Below are positions 24,997-31,233 of a stretch of 31,233 nucleotides of DNA, in pieces. The stretch covers positions 1-31,233 of the forward strand of contig JAEDFO010000025.1 of NCBI GenBank assembly GCA_016292745.1, read 5' to 3'. Made by a program: the position numbers and the translations under genes. Position 1 is the stretch's first letter. Every line of letters starts with the position of its first letter. The stretch comes from Muribaculaceae bacterium (GTDB lineage Bacteria; Bacteroidota; Bacteroidia; Bacteroidales; Muribaculaceae). Under the pieces are notes generated by a model. The model was not told the DNA's origin, searched no databases, and worked only from the letters and a program-made list of their open reading frames with translations.

Positions 24997-26205
24997 ATGA
25001 AATCGATACGCGAACTCTACCGTATTGGCATTGGACCGTCGAGCAGCCACACTATGGGGCCGCAACGAGCTGCCAAACAGTTTCTTGAACGTCACAGCAA
25101 TGCTGCACGCTTCGAGGTGACCCTCTACGGCAGCCTTGCCGCTACCGGCAAAGGCCACATGACAGATTCGGCAATTCTTAATGTGCTCAATGCACAGGCT
25201 CCAACCGAAATAATCTGGGAGCCTCACGTGTTTCTGCCGTTCCACCCAAATGGGATGAAATTCTGCGCCTTCACTGCCGAAGGTGAGTGCGCCGAGCAAT
25301 GGACAGTGTATAGCGTTGGCGGCGGGGCACTTGCCGAGGAAGGCGACTCGCTGAACGACACTCCTGAAGTGTACGAAATGAGCACCATGTGCAACATACT
25401 TGACTGGTGCGAGCGCACCGGACACGGATTCTGGGAATACGTCGAGATTTGCGAAGGAAAAGAAATATGGGATTACCTTGCCGAAGTGTGGAATGTCATG
25501 AAGGCCGCCATACAGCGTGGGCTCGATGCCGAGGGTGTGCTTCCCGGTCCATTGAACCTGCGTCGCAAAGCCTACTCATACCATATTAAGGCACGGGGAT
25601 ACAAGGATTCTCTGCATTCGCGCGGGTTGGTGTTCTCATATGCCTTAGCTGTGGCCGAGGAGAACGCATCGTGCGGGAAGATAGTAACTGCGCCTACCTG
25701 CGGTTCTTGCGGAGTGGTTCCTGCCGTGCTGTACCATCTACAGAAGAGCCGCGACTTCAGCGACGTACGCATTCTCCGCGCACTTGCAACTGCGGGTCTT
25801 GTAGGCAACATTGTAAAGCACAATGCATCAATTTCAGGAGCCGAGGCCGGATGCCAGGCCGAAGTCGGGGTGGCATGTTCCATGGCAGCCGCAACCGCCA
25901 GCCAACTGTTTGGCGGCAGCCCGGCACAGATTGAATATGCCGCCGAAATGGGACTTGAGCACCATCTGGGTATGACGTGCGACCCAGTGTGCGGACTGGT
26001 GCAGATACCGTGCATTGAGCGCAATGCCTATGCTGCAGCACGCGCTCTCGATTCGAACATCTACTCTGCATTCACCGACGGGCATCATAGAGTGTCGTTC
26101 GACCATGTGGTGGAAGTGATGAAGCAAACCGGGCACGATTTGCCCTCGCTATACAAGGAAACAGGCGAAGGAGGCCTCGCCAAGGATTATCACCAAATGG
26201 AATAA
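24997..26205 (+). CDS. sdaA: L-serine dehydratase (iron-sulfur, single chain)
   Basis: A 402-residue enzyme that converts L-serine to pyruvate and ammonia with a [4Fe-4S] cluster instead of PLP. IGIGPSSSHTMGP at the N-terminus is the beta-domain serine-binding motif, followed by GSLAATGKGH. The alpha domain has TAPTCGSCGVVPAVL and later MTCDPVCGLVQIPCIERN, which supply cluster and active-site cysteines, and SGAEAGCQAEVGVACSMAA. Alpha and beta domains are fused, as in the SdaA/SdaB type. It follows the GH30 gene after 22 nt, an unexpected pairing. Metabolically it complements the glycine cleavage operon earlier in the window. Confidence 0.93.
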   Translation: MKSIRELYRIGIGPSSSHTMGPQRAAKQFLERHSNAARFEVTLYGSLAATGKGHMTDSAILNVLNAQAPTEIIWEPHVFLPFHPNGMKFCAFTAEGECAEQWTVYSVGGGALAEEGDSLNDTPEVYEMSTMCNILDWCERTGHGFWEYVEICEGKEIWDYLAEVWNVMKAAIQRGLDAEGVLPGPLNLRRKAYSYHIKARGYKDSLHSRGLVFSYALAVAEENASCGKIVTAPTCGSCGVVPAVLYHLQKSRDFSDVRILRALATAGLVGNIVKHNASISGAEAGCQAEVGVACSMAAATASQLFGGSPAQIEYAAEMGLEHHLGMTCDPVCGLVQIPCIERNAYAAARALDSNIYSAFTDGHHRVSFDHVVEVMKQTGHDLPSLYKETGEGGLAKDYHQME

Positions 26206-26218
26206 TCCCGACAGCACC

Positions 26219-26521
26219 CTACTCTATCGCCTCGAGCAGGAACGAAACCGGACGGAATCCGTCGTTACACGACACCATAGCCGTGTGGGGATTGCGCATC
26301 CAGCCGTCATACAGATTCGATGCGCCGCTTGCCAAGGCAAACACAAACGGCTGCAACGACATCCAGGCACTTTCGCACATTCCGTCGGGACGCATCGCAT
26401 CTTGCGAAATGAATTCGGCTCCAAGCTGCATATCGCACGCATGCTCAATGGGATTCTCATAGCGTTCCATCAAATCGCGGTACTCGGCCTTACGAATAAT
26501 TGTTATCTTTACCTGTTTCAT
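26219..26521 (-). CDS. TIGR04076-like small conserved protein
   Basis: A 100-residue protein beginning MKQVKITIIRKAEYRDLMER. The segments NPIEHACDMQLGAEFIS, CESAWMSLQPFVFALASG and SCNDGFRPVSFLLEAI match the small family I know as TIGR04076, widespread in anaerobes and without known function. Three cysteines (in HACDM, MCESAW, SCNDG) are conserved as I recall and could hold a metal or be redox active; this is inference. It ends 13 nt from the convergent serine dehydratase stop. Confidence 0.78.
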   Translation of the reverse strand: MKQVKITIIRKAEYRDLMERYENPIEHACDMQLGAEFISQDAMRPDGMCESAWMSLQPFVFALASGASNLYDGWMRNPHTAMVSCNDGFRPVSFLLEAIE

Positions 26522-26568
26522 GATATCTGATATTGAAACTCGGATGTAAATATAATAAAAAATGACAA

Positions 26569-26597
26569 GAGAGCGGCACTATCGCAGCGACGCTCCC
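26569..26597 (-). terminator. Decayed hairpin, possible minus-strand terminator
   Basis: GAGAGCG (26569-26575) can pair with CGCTCCC (26591-26597) except for one mismatch. In the minus direction a T-rich stretch follows. It corresponds in position and sequence to the intact hairpin at 27209-27240. Confidence 0.4.
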
Positions 26598-26628
26598 CCT
26601 AAAAAACTTAAATACACGCTACAGACGC
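26590..26628 (-). repeat. Degenerate direct repeat, copy 1
   Basis: This stretch resembles 27232-27268. Over the 21-base core (26607-26627 against 27248-27268) 17 bases are identical and all four differences are transitions, and both copies sit beside a GAGAGCG hairpin. The pair flanks the SusD fragment. Confidence 0.6.
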
Positions 26629-26789
26629 CTGCCTAATCACTACAAACCTGGAAGTCTGCCATACACCGTCACTCCCAATCTTCGACAGCGATGCCGAGTA
26701 ATGTGCGTGTATGCGGTGGTTAGGCTCACTCACCTATGAGCATCCGACACGTAGCGTTTTATCTGAAATGCATTGGCAAAAACTGATAA

Positions 26790-26819
26790 AGGCAGCCGGG
26801 TGCCCTTTTCCGGCTGCCT
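26790..26819 (-). terminator. Terminator after the SusD fragment
   Basis: GGCAGCCGG (26791-26799) pairs with CCGGCTGCC (26810-26818), extendable to 10 bp. In the minus direction it is followed by TTTATC and a further T-run, and it lies 21 nt after the SusD stop codon. Confidence 0.75.
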
Positions 26820-26839
26820 ATATTGAGAATCAGGTTAAA

Positions 26840-27202
26840 TTACCAACCTGGATTTTGCTGAATGTTCGGGTTCATCTGAATTTCGTTCAGAGGAATAGGC
26901 CACAAGTTGTAGTGGTCGCCACCCCACAGATAGTGGTAAGTAGCCTGGCCCCACATCTGACGGAGACCGTTGTATTCCATAACCGGGTTAGCTGCTGAAC
27001 CAGCGTTGAACTGGAAGTACTTGTCGTCCTTCCAAGTGCCCCAACGGAGGATACCGAAGTTGCTCCAGTTGGCGTCGCGGTCCATTATGCCTGTGAAGAG
27101 GTTCATCCACATGTTGTATGGGTCGTTTGGAATGTGGTTCAGGTTTTTGTAAACACCGATAAGCGTACGACCCCGTTTTGGGATTGGATGAAATCTATGC
27201 AT
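26840..27202 (-). pseudogene. SusD/RagB family C-terminal fragment
   Basis: The frame encodes about 120 residues, of which the last 105 or so match the C-terminus of SusD-like glycan-binding lipoproteins. FGILRWGTWKDDKYFQ is followed by YHYLWGGDHYNLWPIPLNEI and the terminal NPNIQQNPGW, the standard SusD ending. A full protein has about 500-650 residues with an N-terminal lipobox; none of that is present. The first 15 residues (MHRFHPIPKRGR onward) look unrelated, and the preceding GH43 terminator lies only 7 nt upstream of the ATG. No SusC partner is in the window. It is a deletion remnant that kept its native stop and terminator. Confidence 0.82.
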
Positions 27203-27208
27203 ATGAAA

Positions 27209-27240
27209 GGAGAGCGTCGCTGAAAACAGAGGCGCTCTCC
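27209..27240 (-). terminator. Terminator of the GH43 gene cluster
   Basis: GGAGAGCG (27209-27216) pairs with CGCTCTCC (27233-27240), with two more pairs inside (one wobble), around a 12-nt loop. In the minus direction TTTCAT follows. It lies 29 nt after the stop of the last GH43 gene. Confidence 0.75.
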
Positions 27241-27268
27241 CATAAAACCTAAATATACACTACAGATG
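27232..27268 (-). repeat. Degenerate direct repeat, copy 2
   Basis: The counterpart of 26590-26628, immediately after the stop codon of the GH43 gene at 27270. It includes one arm of the terminator hairpin. Confidence 0.6.
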
Positions 27269-27269
27269 T

Positions 27270-28205
27270 TTACTTTACCACAACAGGGCGAATAAGGCCG
27301 CCACCCATCGAGACCTTGCCAGAGTCGACTTTCATATCGACAATAAACGAAGTGCGGGGATGCACCTCTTCGGCACTCTTATGTGCATGGAACACATAGT
27401 GGCTTTTACCTTGCAGGTCGGTGAACGGTGCTCCATGGCCTACACCTACCATACCTTCGTATCGGCGAAGGATAGGATTGTCAGCACTCTTGGTCCAAGG
27501 GCCAAGAGGCGAGGTTGCTGTTGCCACACCTATGGCATAATCGTGACTCTCGTAGCCGTTGGCTGAATAGATAAGATAATAGATATCGTCTTTTTTAAGT
27601 ACCGATGGACCTTCAACCACTTTGGGCCATATTAGCTCCCACTCTTCTTCGGCCTTGATACAGTAAGTATCTGTTTCGGGCTTGATACTCAGCAGGTCGT
27701 CGTTAAGCTCAACCACATGGATGTATTCGCCATCGTTTGGTGTGAAATGTGCATAATAGAGATATGCCTTCCCATCAGTGTCAAAGAATACAGATGTATC
27801 AATGTTCGGTTCTTCCATGAGAGGTTTCTTCTCAGCCTGAACGAATGGGCCTGTAGGACTGTCGCTAACCGCAACATTCATATGAAGGTCGGCTGAGTAG
27901 AACATATAATACTTTCCACCAACATTATAAACTTCAGGAGCCCAGAACCACTTGTCGCCATAGGAATTTTCCTTTAGCAGAGCAGCTCCGGCATAATGCC
28001 ATTGTTCCAAATCGGTTGACCAATAGCAATCGATACCGTCGGGGTTGAAAGTTCCGTAGGCATAGTACTTATCTCCATCGACGAGGATATATGGGTCGGC
28101 AATGGGAAGCACATCATTAACCACTTCAACCTTGGATGTTTTAGCACCGCTGCACGAGCAAAGCAACAGCAGCGAAATAACGAGAAAATTAAGCGAAACC
28201 TTCAT
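27270..28205 (-). CDS. Glycoside hydrolase family 43 lipoprotein (last gene of cluster)
   Basis: A 311-residue lipoprotein whose signal peptide ends LLLLCSC, with Cys18 the likely lipidated residue. The five-bladed GH43 propeller shows the three acidic residues: Asp37 in IADPYILV (base), Asp in NIDTSVFFD (pKa modulator) and Glu in VVEGPSV (acid). VGHGAPFTDLQGK and HYVFHAHKSAEEVHPR are typical late blades. The protein is close in sequence to its upstream neighbour, for example DKWFWAPEVY and NPILRRYEGMVG, so they arose by duplication. The substrate is a terminal furanosyl or pyranosyl pentose or galactose; arabinofuranosidase, xylosidase and galactofuranosidase are all possible. Its ATG overlaps the preceding stop by one base (TAATG). 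Confidence 0.85.
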   Translation of the reverse strand: MKVSLNFLVISLLLLCSCSGAKTSKVEVVNDVLPIADPYILVDGDKYYAYGTFNPDGIDCYWSTDLEQWHYAGAALLKENSYGDKWFWAPEVYNVGGKYYMFYSADLHMNVAVSDSPTGPFVQAEKKPLMEEPNIDTSVFFDTDGKAYLYYAHFTPNDGEYIHVVELNDDLLSIKPETDTYCIKAEEEWELIWPKVVEGPSVLKKDDIYYLIYSANGYESHDYAIGVATATSPLGPWTKSADNPILRRYEGMVGVGHGAPFTDLQGKSHYVFHAHKSAEEVHPRTSFIVDMKVDSGKVSMGGGLIRPVVVK

Positions 28206-29227
28206 TATTTTACAATCATTGGGTTAATAAGTTTTCCTTCGAGAGCAACAACACCGCCATCCTTGAAGAACATATCAACAATGAATGAATTTCGTGGGTG
28301 AACTTCAGTAGTGCTCTTATGAGCGTGGAACACATAATGCCATTTGCCGTCGAGGTCGATGAAAGGAGCGCCGTGACCACAACCCACCAATGCACCATAA
28401 CGACGGAGAACCGGATTGCCCGAATACTTGGTCCAAGGACCGGTAGGCTTATCGGCTGTAGCATAGCCGACAGCATAGTCGGGACTGGTGTAACCATTAG
28501 CCGAATAGAGCAGATAATACTTGCCATCGTGTTTGAAAACCGAAGGGCCTTCAGTTACACGAGGCATAACTGTTTCCCAAGTGTTGTAATCGGCATGGAC
28601 ACATTCTTTGATGGTCTCCATGTTGATACTCTTATAGTCATCGTTAAGTTCAGCCACATAGATAGTGTTGCCCTGGGACTGTACGCTCCAACGAACGAAA
28701 TAGAGATACGGTTTGCCATCTTCATCCCAGAAAATCGAAGAGTCGATATTGCCTTCGTTAGGCATCATCGGAGTCTTCGGGTCCATAACGAATGGGCCTT
28801 TTGGAGAATCGCCGAAAGCGAAGCACACACGCTCCTCGGCCGAGTAGGTCATGACATACTTTTTGAGTTTTTCTACGTAGTAAACCTCAGGTGCCCAGAA
28901 CCACTTGGATCCGTATGAATCCTTCATGTTGAGGGCGAGGCCTTCGTTGCGCCAATGCTCAAGGTCGTCCGACGAATAGCATTGAATACCATTGTCGGCA
29001 TATGTTCCGTAAATGTAGTACTTCTTTTCGTTGTGGTCGACGTAGATATACGGGTCGGCCAATGGGACAACAAACGATGTGATGTCCCAAGCGGGTTTGC
29101 TTGGCTGGTTAGAGCCACCGTTGCCGCCAGTTGGGTCGTCGGGTTCATCGTCGCCACCGCAAGCCAATGCAAAAGCCAAAGGTAGCATGATGGCAGCAAA
29201 TGCTATGGGTTTAAGTAACTTATTCAT
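28205..29227 (-). CDS. Glycoside hydrolase family 43 surface lipoprotein
   Basis: A 340-residue lipoprotein. The signal peptide ends AFALAC with lipidated Cys23, followed by GGDDEPDD, the acidic stretch after the cysteine that in Bacteroidota directs lipoproteins to the cell surface, and a short Gly/Ser/Asn linker. The catalytic propeller has LADPYIYVD (base Asp), NIDSSIFWDEDGKPYLYFV (second Asp) and VTEGPSVFKHDGKYYLLYS (acid Glu). It pairs with the following gene (27270) as a recent-looking paralogue, and the stop/start overlap shows they are co-translated. Substrate as for the neighbour; the surface location suggests it acts on large glycans or their first products. Confidence 0.87.
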   Translation of the reverse strand: MNKLLKPIAFAAIMLPLAFALACGGDDEPDDPTGGNGGSNQPSKPAWDITSFVVPLADPYIYVDHNEKKYYIYGTYADNGIQCYSSDDLEHWRNEGLALNMKDSYGSKWFWAPEVYYVEKLKKYVMTYSAEERVCFAFGDSPKGPFVMDPKTPMMPNEGNIDSSIFWDEDGKPYLYFVRWSVQSQGNTIYVAELNDDYKSINMETIKECVHADYNTWETVMPRVTEGPSVFKHDGKYYLLYSANGYTSPDYAVGYATADKPTGPWTKYSGNPVLRRYGALVGCGHGAPFIDLDGKWHYVFHAHKSTTEVHPRNSFIVDMFFKDGGVVALEGKLINPMIVK

Positions 29228-29252
29228 TGCTAAATATAATTAATGGTTAGTA

Positions 29253-30350
29253 TTATTTTATTACAGGCACATCGGCAAAGTTTGATGGGGTTTGGAAAGC
29301 AACAGTGGGCCATCCATCGGCATCCCATTGGATTTTGTCGAGGAGCACCTGACGGCCACGTCCAGGATCGCCCTTTGCATAGGCATGATAGAGCATCCAC
29401 ACGTTTTTGTCATCGTCTTCAAGCCAAATGGAGTTGTGACCGGTACCGGCCCAACGGCTGTCGCCTTTGACTATGAGTTCATGCTGATTATCGAGCATAC
29501 GGCCACCCGACTTATTGACGTAGGGGCCAAACAGACTCTTTGAACGGCCAACAACAGTGATATAAGTGCTGTTTGCGCCCTCGCAGCAGCTGCCGGTAGA
29601 GCATATGAGATAGTAGTAGCCGTCGCGTTTCCACAAGTTGGAGCCTTCGTAGGCATTTCCGGCAATACGCACCATGGTGTCCTTCTTTGGTGTGATAACC
29701 AAGTCGTCGGTAACATCGAGTTCAACGATATAAATACCATTGAAGCTACCCCAAACCATATATGGCTTGCCATCCTCTTCCCAATAGAACTGGTCGATAC
29801 CGTTGTCGACACCCATCTGACGAGCATTGAACACCCAGCCTTTAGGCGAGAATGGGCCTTCGGGCTTGTCGGCTACGGCATAACCGATAGTGCTCACCCA
29901 GCCGTTGCCCCATTCGGCAAGCGAGTAGAAGAGTACATACTTATTCTTGATATACCGGATTTCAGGAGCCCAGAGCGCAGCGCTACGAGTAGCATCGGGG
30001 TTACCCGGTTCAAAATCAGGACGGTTATAGTCGGTGAAACAAGTGGCTGGCTGGCGTTCCCAGTTCACCATATCTTTCGACTTGAAAACGGGGATGTTTC
30101 GGGTGTCCTCTGTACCGTATAGGTAGAAGTAGCCGTCCTGCGCACGGATGGCAGTCGGGTCAGGAACACTGTAAGGCACAACAGGGTTGTTGTATTCCTT
30201 CGTTGCAGGCTTGTCGGCAGAGCCACCCTGGTTGTTACCGCCTTGGTTGCCATTGCCGCTGCCATTGTCGTCATCGCCTCCGCAAGCTGCAGCAAATGTG
30301 CCTAAAGCCAGCACGACAACGACTGAAAGTATAAACGATATTCTTTTCAT
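29253..30350 (-). CDS. GH43 arabinanase-like surface lipoprotein
   Basis: A 365-residue lipoprotein. Start ATG 30350 is chosen over an in-frame TTG two codons upstream because it gives the signal peptide MKRISFILSVVVV, ending FAAAC with Cys23. The mature start is GGDDDNG, an acidic surface-export signal, and then a Gly/Asn linker. The propeller has SVPDPTAIR (base Asp), GIDQFYWEEDGKPYMVWGSF (second Asp) and NAYEGSNLWKRDGYYYLICS (acid Glu), then STGSCCEG and STYITVVGRS. The paired-cysteine block followed by STYxxxVGRS is what endo-1,5-alpha-L-arabinanases show, so arabinan is the likely polymer. It is 25 nt upstream of the next gene and is paralogous to the partial gene at 30379. Confidence 0.87.
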   Translation of the reverse strand: MKRISFILSVVVVLALGTFAAACGGDDDNGSGNGNQGGNNQGGSADKPATKEYNNPVVPYSVPDPTAIRAQDGYFYLYGTEDTRNIPVFKSKDMVNWERQPATCFTDYNRPDFEPGNPDATRSAALWAPEIRYIKNKYVLFYSLAEWGNGWVSTIGYAVADKPEGPFSPKGWVFNARQMGVDNGIDQFYWEEDGKPYMVWGSFNGIYIVELDVTDDLVITPKKDTMVRIAGNAYEGSNLWKRDGYYYLICSTGSCCEGANSTYITVVGRSKSLFGPYVNKSGGRMLDNQHELIVKGDSRWAGTGHNSIWLEDDDKNVWMLYHAYAKGDPGRGRQVLLDKIQWDADGWPTVAFQTPSNFADVPVIK

Positions 30351-30378
30351 AAGCAAAAATTGATTCTACAACAAGATA

Positions 30379-31233
30379 TTAACGACGTTTGTTCGATTTT
30401 TTGCGATTCTTTGAATCCTTATTTTTGATAAACGGCACAGGAGCCTTAGTTGAGGCTACCTTGCTTTGGATATAAGGCCATCCTTCATTGTCCCAAAGCA
30501 CTTTGTCGAGAAGCACCTGACGCGGGAAGTCGGGACGAGCAAGTTCGAAAGCGTGGTATAGCATCCAAGTTTCGTGGTTATCATCTTCAACGAGGAATGA
30601 GTTGTGACCGGTTCCGGCGAAAGTGGTGTCGCCGCCAAGCATAATCTCGTGCTTGTTGTCGAGCATACGCTCACCCTCGCGGTTAACGTACGGACCGGCG
30701 AGATTCTTCGAGCGGCCGACAACAGTTTTGTAGGTACTCTTCACGCCCTCGCAGCATGAGCCAATAGAACAAATAAGATAGTAGTAATCGCCACGTTTCC
30801 AGATATTTGAAGCTTCGTAAGCTCCGCCGGCAATCTTAATCTTGGTTTCAAGTTTAGGAGTGATAACGAGGTCGTCAGTTACATTGAGTTCCATGAGGTA
30901 GATGCCACGGAAGCTGCCCCATGTCATATAGTATTTGCCATTTTCTTCCCAGAAGAATTGGTCGATAGAGTTTTCAACATCAACGTCGCGCGAATTGAAA
31001 ACCTTTCCTTTAGGAGTGAACGGACCTTCGGGTTTATCGGCAACAGCATATCCCACAGTGCTCACCCAGTGGTTACCCCACTCGGCAAGAGAATAGAACA
31101 GTACATATTTACCTTTGATAACACGAATTTCCGGCGCCCAGATGTGAGCATGGATATTGTGGATATTTTCGGCATAACCGGGTTCAAAGTCGGGACGGGT
31201 TTCTTCGGTGAAGCAGATACCCACACGCTCCCA
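30379..31233 (-). CDS. GH43 arabinanase-like protein, 5' end outside the window
   Basis: The frame is open to the window edge, so the N-terminus is missing; the visible part is 284 codons plus the stop. It begins within WERVGICFTEETRPDFEPGY and continues with APEIRVIKGKYVLFYSLAEW, SIDQFFWEENGKYYMTWGSF (second Asp), GAYEASNIWKRGDYYYLICS (acid Glu) and IGSCCEGVKSTYKTVVGRS. It is strongly similar to the downstream GH43 at 29253, so the two are tandem duplicates. The C-terminus differs: it ends in a basic tail, KNKDSKNRKKSNKRR, not found in the neighbour. Arabinan hydrolysis is likely. The base Asp lies beyond the edge and cannot be checked. Confidence 0.83.
   Translation of the reverse strand, partial: WERVGICFTEETRPDFEPGYAENIHNIHAHIWAPEIRVIKGKYVLFYSLAEWGNHWVSTVGYAVADKPEGPFTPKGKVFNSRDVDVENSIDQFFWEENGKYYMTWGSFRGIYLMELNVTDDLVITPKLETKIKIAGGAYEASNIWKRGDYYYLICSIGSCCEGVKSTYKTVVGRSKNLAGPYVNREGERMLDNKHEIMLGGDTTFAGTGHNSFLVEDDNHETWMLYHAFELARPDFPRQVLLDKVLWDNEGWPYIQSKVASTKAPVPFIKNKDSKNRKKSNKRR

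Larger units (their letters stand above)
26522..26839. other. Gene-free region with 3'-end debris
   Basis: No intact gene is seen in these 318 nt. From high to low coordinates (minus-strand direction) they hold the terminator after the SusD fragment (26790-26819), a 41-codon minus-strand frame ending at 26608 that begins directly after a stop codon, and a decayed copy of the sequence that follows the GH43 gene at 27270, with its hairpin. The promoter of the TIGR04076-like gene must also be here; a weak TATATTTA box lies at 26547-26554. Confidence 0.6.

Noticed and set aside
26711..26998. A 95-codon plus-strand frame across the SusD terminator
   Set aside because: It crosses a terminator and the opposite strand of the SusD fragment and matches nothing recognisable.

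Overview
The window reads as a chromosomal segment of a Bacteroidales bacterium of moderate GC content. The lineage evidence is the recurring Bacteroidota-type promoter (a -7 box of the form TAnnTTTG, sometimes with a TTTG-like -33 box), lipoproteins with a GGDD-type stretch after the lipidated cysteine, a RagB/SusD C-terminal fragment, tandem rhomboid proteases and clustered GH43 lipoproteins. A Muribaculaceae-like member is my best guess, but this is inference and was not checked by any search.

Layout. Positions 1-342 form a leader without a convincing gene. At 343-1566 lies an FHS/FucP-type sugar:proton symporter. From 1643 to 6537 there is a tight run of two rhomboid proteases, a membrane-anchored endonuclease/exonuclease/phosphatase-fold protein and an M3 (Dcp-like) lipoprotein peptidase, closed by a very strong hairpin. 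From 6710 to 14841 there is a six-gene glycine cleavage operon (lipoate ligase, T, H, split P alpha and beta, dihydrolipoyl dehydrogenase) plus an unrecognised seventh gene with a TerB-like N-terminus. A convergent PMCA-type calcium ATPase follows on the minus strand (14827-17466).

From 17810 to 24974 the genes are mostly single transcription units: a small membrane-anchored coiled-coil protein, argS, a Bax inhibitor-1 family protein, a DeoR regulator, a DMT exporter (minus strand), a HIRAN-domain protein and a secreted GH30 glycosidase. An L-serine dehydratase (24997-26205) lies 22 nt after the GH30 gene, and a TIGR04076-like small protein (minus strand) follows. Positions 26522-31233 hold the 3' part of a minus-strand polysaccharide-utilisation cluster: four GH43 genes in two related pairs (the outermost cut by the window edge), then a truncated SusD C-terminus and further 3'-end debris next to a degenerate repeat.

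How the genes work together. The gcv operon would oxidise glycine to CO2, ammonia and a methylene group on tetrahydrofolate; its own lipoate ligase can load GcvH, and L-serine dehydratase elsewhere in the window links serine to pyruvate. The GH30 and GH43 enzymes point to use of arabinan or arabinogalactan side chains, with the sugar symporter a possible but unlinked importer. The parts most worth a second look are the split-P gcv operon with its unknown last gene, and the remnants at 26.5-27.2 kb (SusD tail, direct repeat) and 20.17-20.26 kb (a 27-codon glycosyltransferase stub).
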